Shown here in pieces: positions 1-8,170 of a stretch of 64,000 nt of DNA. The notes beneath the pieces are model-generated. The model did not search any database. It was not told the DNA's origin and was given only the letters and a program-made list of their open reading frames with translations. The position numbers and the translations under genes were made by a program. Location: positions 1,116,001 through 1,180,000 of the forward strand of contig NZ_STGV01000001.1 of the NCBI RefSeq assembly GCF_004912165.1. The letters are read 5' to 3'. This DNA comes from Peteryoungia ipomoeae. GTDB taxonomy: Bacteria > Pseudomonadota > Alphaproteobacteria > Rhizobiales > Rhizobiaceae. How positions within the stretch are numbered: position 1 is the stretch's first letter; each line of letters opens with the position of its first letter.

Positions 1-116
1 TCTGGATCCTGAATTCCGTCTTGACACCGCTGATCCTGCTGGCCGGTCTGTTCATTGAACGCTCCCGCCTGGTCCATGATCTCCTGCTTGGCACTGCGGC
101 GGTCAGAACATACTGA
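1..116 (+). CDS. RDD family membrane protein, C-terminal fragment
   Basis: The open frame enters from the left edge and stops at TGA 114-116. The visible 37 residues contain a hydrophobic stretch (LTPLILLAGLFIE) followed by RLVHDLLLGTAAVRTY. A membrane helix followed by a basic HDLLxGT ending is typical of RDD-domain integral membrane proteins, whose function is mostly unknown (some are linked to ion transport). From memory, an RDD gene commonly lies just before bpt in Rhizobiaceae, which supports the call. The start and most of the domain lie outside the window, so the family assignment rests on the C-terminal tail only. Confidence 0.6.
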   Translation, partial: WILNSVLTPLILLAGLFIERSRLVHDLLLGTAAVRTY

Positions 117-220
117 TCGTCCGCAGCTTCCCCGGCCGGGAAAGTTTCGGTCTCTGTTGACCTTTCGCCAAGTTGCGCCATCCTAGCGCAAGGATGGCCA
201 GAGGATTCTGAAAACGGGAC

Positions 221-988
221 ATGAACACCCAGACTTCCCCCTCCCCGCAATTTTACCTGACGGCGCCGGCGCCGTGTCCCTATCTCGCCGGAGAAGCCGA
301 GCGGAAAGTCTTCACCCATCTCGTCGGCCCACGCGCCACCGAGATGAATGACCTTCTCACCCAGGGCGGATTTCGCCGCTCGCAGAACATCGCCTATCGG
401 CCGGCCTGCGAAAGCTGTCGGGCTTGCGTATCCGTCCGCATTCTCGTGGACGAGTTCCAGTATGGTCGCTCGTTTCGTCGCGTCGAAAACACCAATAGCG
501 ATGTTGTCGCGAGCGTTTTCGATGCGCATCCGTCAACCGAACAGTTTTCCCTGTTCCGCCGCTACCTCGACGCCCGTCACCAGATGGGCGGCATGTCCGA
601 TATGTCAGCGCTCGACTACGCGATCATGGTGGAAGACAGCCATGTGAAGACACGCGTGATCGAGTATCGCCTGCGAGCACCGGGAGACGGAATAAGCGCG
701 CGCCCAAAAGGCGAACTGATTGCGGTCGCTCTTTCCGACCTGATGTCCGACGGTCTGTCGATGGTCTATTCGTTCTACGCGCCGGATATGGAACCTCGCT
801 CGCTCGGCACCATGATGGTTCTTGACCATGTCAGGCGCGCCAAGGCGCTTGGTCTACCACATGTCTATCTTGGCTACTGGGTCAGGGGTTCGCGCAAGAT
901 GGGTTACAAAACCCGCTTCCAGCCACAGGAACACCTGATGTCGCAAGGCTGGACACGATTTAATCCAGATGAGCCGGCAGAAGAGTAA
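221..988 (+). CDS. bpt: Aspartate/glutamate leucyltransferase (Bpt)
   Basis: This 255-residue cytoplasmic enzyme transfers leucine from Leu-tRNA to N-terminal Asp or Glu, marking proteins for ClpS/ClpAP degradation in the bacterial N-end rule pathway. The N-terminal ATE domain has the Cys cluster [12 protein letters not shown] near residues 66-77. The C-terminal GNAT-like domain has [16 protein letters not shown] and [15 protein letters not shown], both hallmarks of the ATE/Bpt family. Length matches the family. The ATG at 221 follows a purine-rich stretch. The gene used to be annotated as arginyltransferase; bacterial members of this size are normally leucyltransferases, but that specificity is known from the family and cannot be seen here. 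Confidence 0.93.
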   Translation: MNTQTSPSPQFYLTAPAPCPYLAGEAERKVFTHLVGPRATEMNDLLTQGGFRRSQNIAYRPACESCRACVSVRILVDEFQYGRSFRRVENTNSDVVASVFDAHPSTEQFSLFRRYLDARHQMGGMSDMSALDYAIMVEDSHVKTRVIEYRLRAPGDGISARPKGELIAVALSDLMSDGLSMVYSFYAPDMEPRSLGTMMVLDHVRRAKALGLPHVYLGYWVRGSRKMGYKTRFQPQEHLMSQGWTRFNPDEPAEE

Positions 989-1013
989 GCGACGGCACCG
1001 ATGGCGCCGTCGC
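989..1013. terminator. Stem-loop between convergent bpt and methyltransferase genes
   Basis: GCGACGGC (989-996) pairs perfectly with GCCGTCGC (1006-1013) across a 9-base loop. It starts directly after the bpt stop codon. The following tract (CTTATATTC) is only weakly T-rich, so this may be a weak or bidirectional terminator for the two converging genes. Confidence 0.5.
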
Positions 1014-1035
1014 CTTATATTCATGCCGATGTGGA

Positions 1036-2076
1036 TCAGTCCAGCTTGCGGATGACGGCATAGACGATGTTGCGATTTTCGCCGTAGCGCAGACTGCAAT
1101 CGACATTCATGCCCTCGGTCGCACCGCGAACAATCCGCCACATGTCTTCTTCGGAGCGCAACAGAAGCGCCCAGTTCATGAAGGTTTCCATGTACCCGTC
1201 GACCTGGATCTCCGTGGCAAAATTGGCAAACAGAAAAGATCCACCTGGTTTGAGCATATCCAGGCATTTCTCCGTCAGCTTGATTGCGACCTTGTCGTTG
1301 AGATAATCGTAGAGGCCGGCAGCATAGACGCAGTCGAACTTGCCGAGGGCGTGCTCATTCTTGAGCAGCGAAAGCACCGAGCCATCCACCGGATCCACGA
1401 CCGTGCCCGCGTACTCCTGATGTATCGAACCAATGCTGATCGGATCCTGATCCAGTGCCAGCCAGCGCTTGATCTTGCCCAATTCAAATGCCTTGGAAAT
1501 TCGCGCCTCTCGCAAGTGGCCGGCCGCGATCGTCAGCACTTCCGCTGAGCCCTCGCAACGATTGGCACATTCGTCGACAAAGTCCGCCAAGATATCCCGA
1601 CGCTCCCGAACCGCAACGGAAGACGAAGCCTCGCGAGTATATGCGTAAAGGGCTTTCCCGAGAGCCGATGCGCCATCGACATGGGCACTCACGCTCGGGT
1701 GCCCATAGATGAAATCCAGGAGCTGTGCATCGCCCGAGTAACCGCGAGGCTTGTCAAAAGACCATCGGGTAAAGGGGTCCTGCAGAAAATACTGCGCGAC
1801 TGGATGCTTTTGCGCAATTGGAATCAGCTGCTGCCAAATTTCTGCGGCATACAGCTTGCGAATTCCGTGCAGTGCCCCCGCGGCGCGATGAATAATCTTC
1901 GCCGGGTCCACCTCACTATCGAACTGTTGCAATGCAATCTGAAGAACCAGTGCCAGCTCCGCCCTGGCCTGCTCCCCGTTTTGCAATTTTGTGCGTGTGT
2001 CCGATGCCAAAAAATGCGCCGATATGGCCTGAGGGGTAATCAGACTTTTGCCGTCAAGAACTGTGTTTTGTCGCAT
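1036..2076 (-). CDS. Class I SAM-dependent methyltransferase, PhcB-like
   Basis: A 346-residue protein with a Rossmann-type methyltransferase core in its second half: VLTIAAGHLREA is a variant SAM motif I, ALDQDP is the acidic motif II, and YAAGLYDYL followed by LKPGGSFLFANF matches motifs IV-VI. Upstream, KPRGYSGDAQLLDFIY resembles a block I recall from PhcB-type enzymes that make 3-hydroxypalmitate methyl ester, a quorum signal of Ralstonia. The substrate cannot be read from the sequence. No signal peptide or membrane segment is seen. It is divergent from a GGDEF-EAL gene and looks less GC-rich near its 5' end than neighbouring genes, which may indicate transfer. The methyltransferase fold is firm; the PhcB comparison is from memory. 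Confidence 0.72.
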   Translation of the reverse strand: MRQNTVLDGKSLITPQAISAHFLASDTRTKLQNGEQARAELALVLQIALQQFDSEVDPAKIIHRAAGALHGIRKLYAAEIWQQLIPIAQKHPVAQYFLQDPFTRWSFDKPRGYSGDAQLLDFIYGHPSVSAHVDGASALGKALYAYTREASSSVAVRERRDILADFVDECANRCEGSAEVLTIAAGHLREARISKAFELGKIKRWLALDQDPISIGSIHQEYAGTVVDPVDGSVLSLLKNEHALGKFDCVYAAGLYDYLNDKVAIKLTEKCLDMLKPGGSFLFANFATEIQVDGYMETFMNWALLLRSEEDMWRIVRGATEGMNVDCSLRYGENRNIVYAVIRKLD

Positions 2077-2384
2077 ATTATAACCATCGTAAAAATTGTA
2101 AGAATGTTAACTCTTCAGTCACCATAAATGGAACATTGGTCGACCGCGACTCAATTTGGTAACTATTCGCGCGTTTGGTTAACGGTCGGGATCTCTTCGC
2201 AGAGCCCCTATAGACGCTGAGTTTTTGGTGAAATCGGAGTTCTTGCGCGAACTGTGCAAGGGTCGACCGACAGGAAATAAGGGCGAACCCTTGCACTTGA
2301 TTTGGCTCAACCGTCGGATGAAGATACCGCTAAAGCCCTGCCGACTTGAAGCGGCCTCCATTTCTGGGTTCAAAGGAGATTGCC
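2077..2384. promoter_or_regulatory. Divergent regulatory region with paired dyads
   Basis: This 308-bp region holds no credible gene and must carry the promoters of both flanking genes. The palindromic 9-mer GGTCGACCG occurs twice (2138-2146 and 2261-2269). A perfect 10-bp inverted repeat, GTGCAAGGGT (2254-2263) and ACCCTTGCAC (2287-2296), surrounds a 23-base spacer. A GTTAAC element lies near 2181. The Shine-Dalgarno AAGGAG (2373-2378) is correctly spaced for the ATG at 2385. Confidence 0.55.
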
Positions 2385-4373
2385 ATGTCGCAATTTGCTG
2401 CGAGAACCCGTAATCTCGATGGGTCGCTCAGCCCTGCTGAAATGCAGTCGGAGGCACTGCGTCAATACTACCGGGACCACACCGACGCTTCCAGGGCCAA
2501 TGCCGCGCGCACCGGCCTGTGGCTTGCAGTGTGCGTATACCTTCTCTTTTCTATCCCGGATTACATCCTGATCGCAGATGTTGCCGGCGCAACGATCAAG
2601 GCTCGCTTTATTGTCGGCCTGAGCTTTCTGGCAGTCATCGAGTTGTTGTCGAAGGCAAAAGCGCGCGCGCGATTTCTAGAGGTGACGTGCGCATTGGCGC
2701 TCGTTTTCGGCTATCTCTTCTGGTTAGTCCCCGCCTCACAAACCGTACACGCTGAAGACTTTAAGCTTTACATGGTGTTTGGCAGCATTTTTATGATGGG
2801 TGCCAACCTATTTTTCAGCTTTTTTATTATGCTTTCGGTTGCAACATCGGTTGCCGTCCTCCTGATATTCTTTGCGACGATTTTCTATCTTTATCCAGCA
2901 GACCAAACCTACATCTTCGTTTTTGGATTATTTTACGTTTCCTGCCTGATATTCACCTCCTACGTGAACTGGAAGCTCAACGAAGAACGCTACAACGTTT
3001 TCCTGAATGCCATGGAAGCAGCACATCAGCACAAACAATCCGAGCTGCGTGGTTCTGCATTGGAGGAGCTGTCAAACACCGACTATCTGACCGGCGTTGA
3101 GAACCGGCGGGCCATCGAACGGCGACTGCGGGAGAAGTGGAACGACTGGCAGAAGGATGGGCAGGTATTCTGCGCCATTCTCGTCGATGTTGATTTTTTC
3201 AAGCGCTACAATGATTTTTACGGACATCAGGCCGGCGATCGTTGCCTCATCCTGGTTGCCAAGGCGCTGCAAACGTCACTCGAACCGCTGAAAGCGACGG
3301 TCGGACGCTTCGGCGGTGAAGAGTTCATCGTCGTCGCTCACGTTACCGGGCGGGAACAGACTGCGGCCCTCGCCGAAGAAATCCGCAAGACGATCGAAGC
3401 GTTGACGCTTGTTCACAGCAATCGGCGCGACGGCCAGGAGAACGTGACCGTCAGTGTCGGCGCCTCATTTACGCGGCCCCATTCGGTCTTCAAGCTCGAA
3501 CGCTTGATCGATGAGGCCGACAGGGCGCTTTATTCCGCAAAGCAGAATGGCCGCAATTGCGTGCGTGTCTTCGACCCTGCAGATCCGCTGACAAGCGACG
3601 AGAATGAAAACATTGCTGCCACCTTGCGCATCGCCGTCAAGAACGACTTGGTTTCAATGGCTTATCAGCCAATTATCAACATGCGCACGAAGCAGCTTGA
3701 GGGTGTCGAAGCGCTGATGCGGCTGAAGATGGCCGATGGCACGCCTCTCATGCCGAGCCAGTTCATCCCCGTCGCCGAGCGCACAGGTGCCATCATCGAG
3801 CTGGGCCTTTGGGCGATCCGCAGGGTCTGTGAAGATGTTCTGGTTCCCGGCCATGCTCCTCTTGCCACTGTAAACGTGTCGGCCACTCAGTTGATGTCGC
3901 GCGGGTTTGCCTTGGCAGTCTCCACGATCCTTGATGAAACTGGAGTGAGTGGCGAGCAACTGGCCTTCGAAATCACGGAAGGCATCGACATGGCCGGGCA
4001 ATCCGATGTCATCCGCTGCATCACCGCGCTGAAGGCGCATGGCATCCGCATATGGCTCGATGATTTCGGCACGGGATTTGCCGGCCTCTCATGGCTGCGT
4101 CTGTTCCCCTTCGATACAGTCAAGATCGACCGCTCCTTCCTGTCGGATACACGCGGCCCGGCCGGGCGGGCAATGCTCGAAGACATCATTCGCCTGATCC
4201 GCAATCGCGGCCTGAAGATCCTGATCGAAGGGGTGGAAACCAAAGACCATACCGAGTTGATGGAAGAACTCGGCATCGAACTTGGACAGGGCTATTTTCT
4301 CGGGCGTCCAGGCCCGGTCGCCGACCTGGTGCGGGTTCAAACGGTACGGAAGGCGCGCGTAGCACGCCCCTGA
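2385..4373 (+). CDS. Membrane-bound GGDEF-EAL protein (c-di-GMP synthesis/hydrolysis)
   Basis: A 662-residue protein with about six N-terminal membrane helices (residues 45-195), then a GGDEF domain and an EAL domain. The active-site loop is GGEEF at 310-314, a form compatible with cyclase activity; the inhibitory RxxD site just before it is absent. The EAL domain keeps its catalytic set: EAL at 442-444, then NVSATQ, FEITEG, DDFGTG, VKIDRSFL, EGVET and GQGYFLGRP, so phosphodiesterase activity is expected. Whether both activities operate is unknown. The start is the ATG at 2385 because AAGGAG precedes it; an in-frame TTG 39 bases upstream is less likely. The membrane region is an uncharacterised sensor. 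Confidence 0.9.
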   Translation: MSQFAARTRNLDGSLSPAEMQSEALRQYYRDHTDASRANAARTGLWLAVCVYLLFSIPDYILIADVAGATIKARFIVGLSFLAVIELLSKAKARARFLEVTCALALVFGYLFWLVPASQTVHAEDFKLYMVFGSIFMMGANLFFSFFIMLSVATSVAVLLIFFATIFYLYPADQTYIFVFGLFYVSCLIFTSYVNWKLNEERYNVFLNAMEAAHQHKQSELRGSALEELSNTDYLTGVENRRAIERRLREKWNDWQKDGQVFCAILVDVDFFKRYNDFYGHQAGDRCLILVAKALQTSLEPLKATVGRFGGEEFIVVAHVTGREQTAALAEEIRKTIEALTLVHSNRRDGQENVTVSVGASFTRPHSVFKLERLIDEADRALYSAKQNGRNCVRVFDPADPLTSDENENIAATLRIAVKNDLVSMAYQPIINMRTKQLEGVEALMRLKMADGTPLMPSQFIPVAERTGAIIELGLWAIRRVCEDVLVPGHAPLATVNVSATQLMSRGFALAVSTILDETGVSGEQLAFEITEGIDMAGQSDVIRCITALKAHGIRIWLDDFGTGFAGLSWLRLFPFDTVKIDRSFLSDTRGPAGRAMLEDIIRLIRNRGLKILIEGVETKDHTELMEELGIELGQGYFLGRPGPVADLVRVQTVRKARVARP

Positions 4374-4386
4374 TCGAACGCGGCGT

Positions 4387-4416
4387 CGGATCGCGGAACC
4401 GACGTCCTGCGATCCG
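4387..4416. terminator. Stem-loop between convergent GGDEF-EAL gene and parC
   Basis: CGGATCGC (4387-4394) and GCGATCCG (4409-4416) form a perfect 8-bp stem with a 14-base loop in the 53-bp convergent gap. No clear T-run follows on either strand, so termination is plausible but not certain. Confidence 0.35.
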
Positions 4417-4426
4417 CCAGGACTAC

Positions 4427-6703
4427 TCAGCCTGAGAATTTGCCGCTGCGCGGGAAGCCCTTCGGCACGGTACGACCGGCTGACGCCCTGTCGCCCATCC
4501 ATTCAAGCAGTTCGTCCTTCGACTTGCTGAAGGCTCGACCGGCACTGTCTGCCCATGTCAGACCATCTGCCATCGCGAAGCATTTGACGTCGGAGACGCC
4601 GCCATCCTTGTAGCGCTGCAGGCGAACGCCCTTGCCGCGCGTCATTTCTGGGATCTGCACAAGCGGGAAGACCAGGAGCTTGCGGTTCTCACCGACCACG
4701 GCAACGTGATCGCCGCTCACCGGCACGACAAGACGCGCTTCATCCGGCATGCCGACATTCATGATCTGCTTGCCCTTGCGGGTATTGGCAACCAGTTCGC
4801 TTTCCGCGACGACGAAGCCATTGCCGGCGGTCGATGCGAGCAAAAGCTTGCGGCTGGGGTCATGAACGAAGGCGGTGAGAACATCCTGATCGTTCTCCAT
4901 ATCGATAATGATACGAAGCGGCTCACCATGGCCACGGCCACCCGGCAGCTTGTCGCCGCCCAGCGTATAGACCTTGCCACCTGTCGTGACGATCAGGATC
5001 TTGTCGGTCGTTTGGGCCGCGAAGGCAACCTTCAGCCCGTCGCCTTCCTTGAAGGTCAGCGAGGAGGTGTCGGCAATGTGCCCCTTCAGGGCACGGATCC
5101 AACCCTTTTCCGAGATGACGACCGTGATCGGTTCCTTTTCGATCATGGCCTGCTGGATGGCTTCGACATTGGCTTCCGGCGCATCGGCAAAGACCGTACG
5201 CCGACGGCCAAGCTCGGTTGCCTTGGCGTATTTCTTCTTCACCTCGCCGATTTCCCAGGAAACCGTCTGCCACTGCTTTTCCGGTGAAGCGAGCAAGGTC
5301 TCGATCTCGGCCTTCTCGGCTGAGAGTTCGTCATGCTCCTTGCGGATCTCGAACTCCTCAAGCTTGCGCAAATTGCGCAGACGCATGTTGAGGATGGCTT
5401 CCGCCTGGATGTCGGTGAGATCCCAGCGGGCGATCATCACATCCTTCGGCTCGTCCTCTTCTCGGATGATCCGGATAACCTCATCGAGATTGAGGTAGGC
5501 AATCAGCAAGCCGCCAAGGATTTCAAGGCGGCGGTCGATCGCCGCAAGGCGGAATTTCGAACGACGGATGAGCACGTCTTTGCGGTGGTCGAGCCATTCG
5601 ACCAGCACGTCGCGCAGGCCCATGACCTTGGGCACCTTGCCTTGCGACAACACGTTCATGTTGAGCGGGATACGGCTTTCAAGCTCTGTGAGCTTGAACA
5701 GCGATTCCATCAGAAGCGTCGCATCGACGGTGCGGCTCTTCGGCACGAGCACGATACGAATATCCTCGGCGCTCTCGTCCCGGATATCCTCGAGAAGCGG
5801 CAGGCGGCGGGCGATCAAAAGTTCGGCGATCTTCTCGATCAGGCGGGATTTCTGCACCTGGAACGGGATCTGGGTGACGATGATCTGATAGCCGCCACGG
5901 TTTAGATCCTCCGTCTCCCACTTGGCGCGGACGCGGAAGCCGCCGCGACCCGTGCGGTAGGTTTCGAGCATCGAGGCTCGGCTCTCGATCACAATGCCGC
6001 CGGTTGGAAGATCGGGTCCCTCGATGCCGCCCCGTTCCGGATGCGCGGGATCTGCGAGCAGTTCTTCGACCGAGGCCTCGGGATTCTTGATCAGATAAAG
6101 GGCCGCATCGCATATCTCATGCACATTGTGCGGCGGGATCGATGTTGCCATGCCAACGGCAATACCGGATGCCCCGTTTGCCAGGAGATTCGGAAACGCG
6201 CCGGGCAGAACAGTCGGTTCGTCATCTTCCTCGTTGTAGGTCGGGCGAAAATCGACAGCGTCCTGATCGATCCCTTCGAGCAGAAGGGCCGCGACGTCGG
6301 TCATACGGGCTTCGGTATAACGATAGGCAGCAGCCGCGTCGCCGTCGATATTGCCGAAGTTTCCCTGCCCGTCAACGACGGGATAACGCTGGGAAAAATC
6401 CTGCGCGAGACGAACCAGAGCATCGTAGACCGACTGGTCGCCATGCGGGTGGAACTTACCGATGACGTCACCGACGATACGGGCGCATTTCTTGAAGGCG
6501 GAATTGGGCCGGATGCCCATTTCGCTCATCGCATGGATGATGCGCCGGTGCACCGGCTTCAAGCCATCGCGAACGTCTGGCAGCGCACGGTGCATGATGG
6601 TCGAGAGTGCATAGGCGAGGTAACGCTCTTCGAGCGCCGCGCGCAGATCGACCGGCTGAATGTGATCGCCGCCATCTTCTGGCGGAAGCTGATTTTTGCC
6701 CAT
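4427..6703 (-). CDS. parC: DNA topoisomerase IV subunit A (ParC)
   Basis: The 758-residue A subunit works with ParE to decatenate replicated chromosomes. The breakage-reunion domain begins near residue 20 with [28 protein letters not shown] is conserved, and the DNA-linking tyrosine is Tyr129 in RYTEAR. The C-terminal part (about 500-740) has the repeated blades of the ParC/GyrA beta-pinwheel. The GyrA-box QRRGGKG expected of GyrA was not seen, and the length fits ParC. In the quinolone-resistance region, [12 protein letters not shown] carries Gln90 where E. coli GyrA has Ser83. The start is the ATG in [10 protein letters not shown]. Confidence 0.95.
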   Translation of the reverse strand: MGKNQLPPEDGGDHIQPVDLRAALEERYLAYALSTIMHRALPDVRDGLKPVHRRIIHAMSEMGIRPNSAFKKCARIVGDVIGKFHPHGDQSVYDALVRLAQDFSQRYPVVDGQGNFGNIDGDAAAAYRYTEARMTDVAALLLEGIDQDAVDFRPTYNEEDDEPTVLPGAFPNLLANGASGIAVGMATSIPPHNVHEICDAALYLIKNPEASVEELLADPAHPERGGIEGPDLPTGGIVIESRASMLETYRTGRGGFRVRAKWETEDLNRGGYQIIVTQIPFQVQKSRLIEKIAELLIARRLPLLEDIRDESAEDIRIVLVPKSRTVDATLLMESLFKLTELESRIPLNMNVLSQGKVPKVMGLRDVLVEWLDHRKDVLIRRSKFRLAAIDRRLEILGGLLIAYLNLDEVIRIIREEDEPKDVMIARWDLTDIQAEAILNMRLRNLRKLEEFEIRKEHDELSAEKAEIETLLASPEKQWQTVSWEIGEVKKKYAKATELGRRRTVFADAPEANVEAIQQAMIEKEPITVVISEKGWIRALKGHIADTSSLTFKEGDGLKVAFAAQTTDKILIVTTGGKVYTLGGDKLPGGRGHGEPLRIIIDMENDQDVLTAFVHDPSRKLLLASTAGNGFVVAESELVANTRKGKQIMNVGMPDEARLVVPVSGDHVAVVGENRKLLVFPLVQIPEMTRGKGVRLQRYKDGGVSDVKCFAMADGLTWADSAGRAFSKSKDELLEWMGDRASAGRTVPKGFPRSGKFSG

Positions 6704-6911
6704 GTCACTTGCCTAGACGAGAGATGTGAAAACGGCAAGGAAAGGCAGGATTCTCCCTGTGGATTAAGGGATTGTGACCTCTGTCACCGCCACAGGCCGC
6801 AATCCGCTCTATGGCGAAATCTGTGGACGTTTTTCCAATCCCTTTTATAAGAACTGCTGCGTGACCGCCATGCTGACCCAAGCTGGGAACCAGCCATCAG
6901 AGGAATATCCG

Positions 6912-8105
6912 ATGACCTTACACCACTCCTTCAAGTCGCTTCTCGCAAGCGCAGCCGTTTTCGGCTTTGCCGGCCAGGCTCTCGCTCTGGATGGGCAGGA
7001 CCTCCTGAACAAGATCAACACTTCATACGCAGCAGGCGGCGGAACGATCGCGGCGGAATCCATTGAAGTTTCTGGCTCCGACATCGTCATGAAGAACGTC
7101 AAGTTCTCCGTTGGCGAGGCCGGCGAAACGCCCCTGGCCATCGGCGACCTCACCTTCGAAGGCGTGACCGAAGAGGAAGGCGGCAGCTACCAGATCGAGA
7201 AGGTCTCGTTCCCGGAAGTCAATGTGAAGGAAGAAAAGTCCTCCATCTCCGTGACCGACCTCTACCTCTCAGGCGTCTATGTTCCGGGCAACCCGGATGC
7301 CGAGGGACTGGACTCGATGATGTTCTACGAAGAGGCACATAGCGGCCCGGTCGACGTCAGCATTGATGGCAAGAGCGTCTTCAGCATGGAAGAAGCGATT
7401 GCCACAATCGCCCTTTCCGAAGACGAATCGACAATGACCTTTGAAGGCTCGGCGACGGGCTTCAAGGCCGATCTGTCGAGCGTCGAGGACCCGCAGGCCA
7501 AGCAGACCATCGAGGCCTTGCAGCTGACAAACCTCGCGGGCGAGATCAACATGTCGGGCAGCTGGGAAATTGAAGACGGCACGATCGACATCGACGACTA
7601 TTCCTTCGACGTTGCAAACGTTGGCAAGCTGAGCATGGCGTTCAGCTTGTCCGGCTACACACTTGATCTGATCAAGCAGATGCAGGAACAGGCACGCCAG
7701 ATGCAGGCCCAGCCGGAAAACGAACAGACCCAGCAGGCTGCCGGCCTTGCCATGCTCGGCCTCGTGCAGCAGCTGACGCTCAACAGCGCCCAGATCCGCT
7801 TTGACGATGCCGGTATCACCAAGCGCGGCTTCGACTATGCCGGCAAGACGCAAGGTACCGATGGCGCGCAGATGGCGCAGATGGTCAAGGGCATGCTGCC
7901 GCTGCTTCTCGCTCAGGCCAAGCTCGGCGCCCTGCAGAACGACATCACCGCCGCCGTCAATGCCTATATCGATGATCCGAAGGCGCTGACCATCGCCGCA
8001 GCACCGGCAAACCCGGTTGCCTTCCCGATGATCGTTGGTGCCGCCATGGGTGCGCCGGACACGATCCCGACGCTGATCGGCCTCAAGGTCACCGCAAACG
8101 ACTGA
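6912..8105 (+). CDS. Secreted protein of unknown function
   Basis: I do not recognise this 397-residue protein. The first 23 residues form a clear signal peptide (MTLHHSFKSLLASAAVFGFA, cleavage probably after ALA-LD), so it should be periplasmic or surface-located. The mature chain is acidic and rich in alternating short strands (DLTFEGVT, VSFPEVNVKEE, DLYLSGVYVP), with a Gln-rich helical stretch near 255-285 (QMQEQARQMQAQ). The pattern is reminiscent of AsmA-like or other periplasmic beta-rich proteins, but no motif proves it. The ATG at 6912 is preferred over an in-frame codon at 6774 because AGAGGAAT precedes it and the signal peptide begins there. It appears monocistronic, with its own terminator. 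Confidence 0.75.
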   Translation: MTLHHSFKSLLASAAVFGFAGQALALDGQDLLNKINTSYAAGGGTIAAESIEVSGSDIVMKNVKFSVGEAGETPLAIGDLTFEGVTEEEGGSYQIEKVSFPEVNVKEEKSSISVTDLYLSGVYVPGNPDAEGLDSMMFYEEAHSGPVDVSIDGKSVFSMEEAIATIALSEDESTMTFEGSATGFKADLSSVEDPQAKQTIEALQLTNLAGEINMSGSWEIEDGTIDIDDYSFDVANVGKLSMAFSLSGYTLDLIKQMQEQARQMQAQPENEQTQQAAGLAMLGLVQQLTLNSAQIRFDDAGITKRGFDYAGKTQGTDGAQMAQMVKGMLPLLLAQAKLGALQNDITAAVNAYIDDPKALTIAAAPANPVAFPMIVGAAMGAPDTIPTLIGLKVTAND

Positions 8106-8117
8106 TTGCTGAAAACA

Positions 8118-8145
8118 GAATGGCCCGCCGAACAGCGGGCCATTC
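8118..8145 (+). terminator. Rho-independent terminator
   Basis: GAATGGCCCGC (8118-8128) pairs perfectly with GCGGGCCATTC (8135-8145) around the loop CGAACA, followed by CTTTG. It lies 13 bases after the stop codon of the secreted protein gene and faces a convergent chemoreceptor gene. Confidence 0.75.
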
Positions 8146-8170
8146 CTTTGCCTGAAGAAGTCTCAATGTC

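Noticed and set aside
1036..2076. Calling the methyltransferase a true PhcB quorum-signal synthase
   Set aside because: No PhcS/PhcR sensor kinase or regulator lies nearby, and the family resemblance is limited to one block plus the generic fold.
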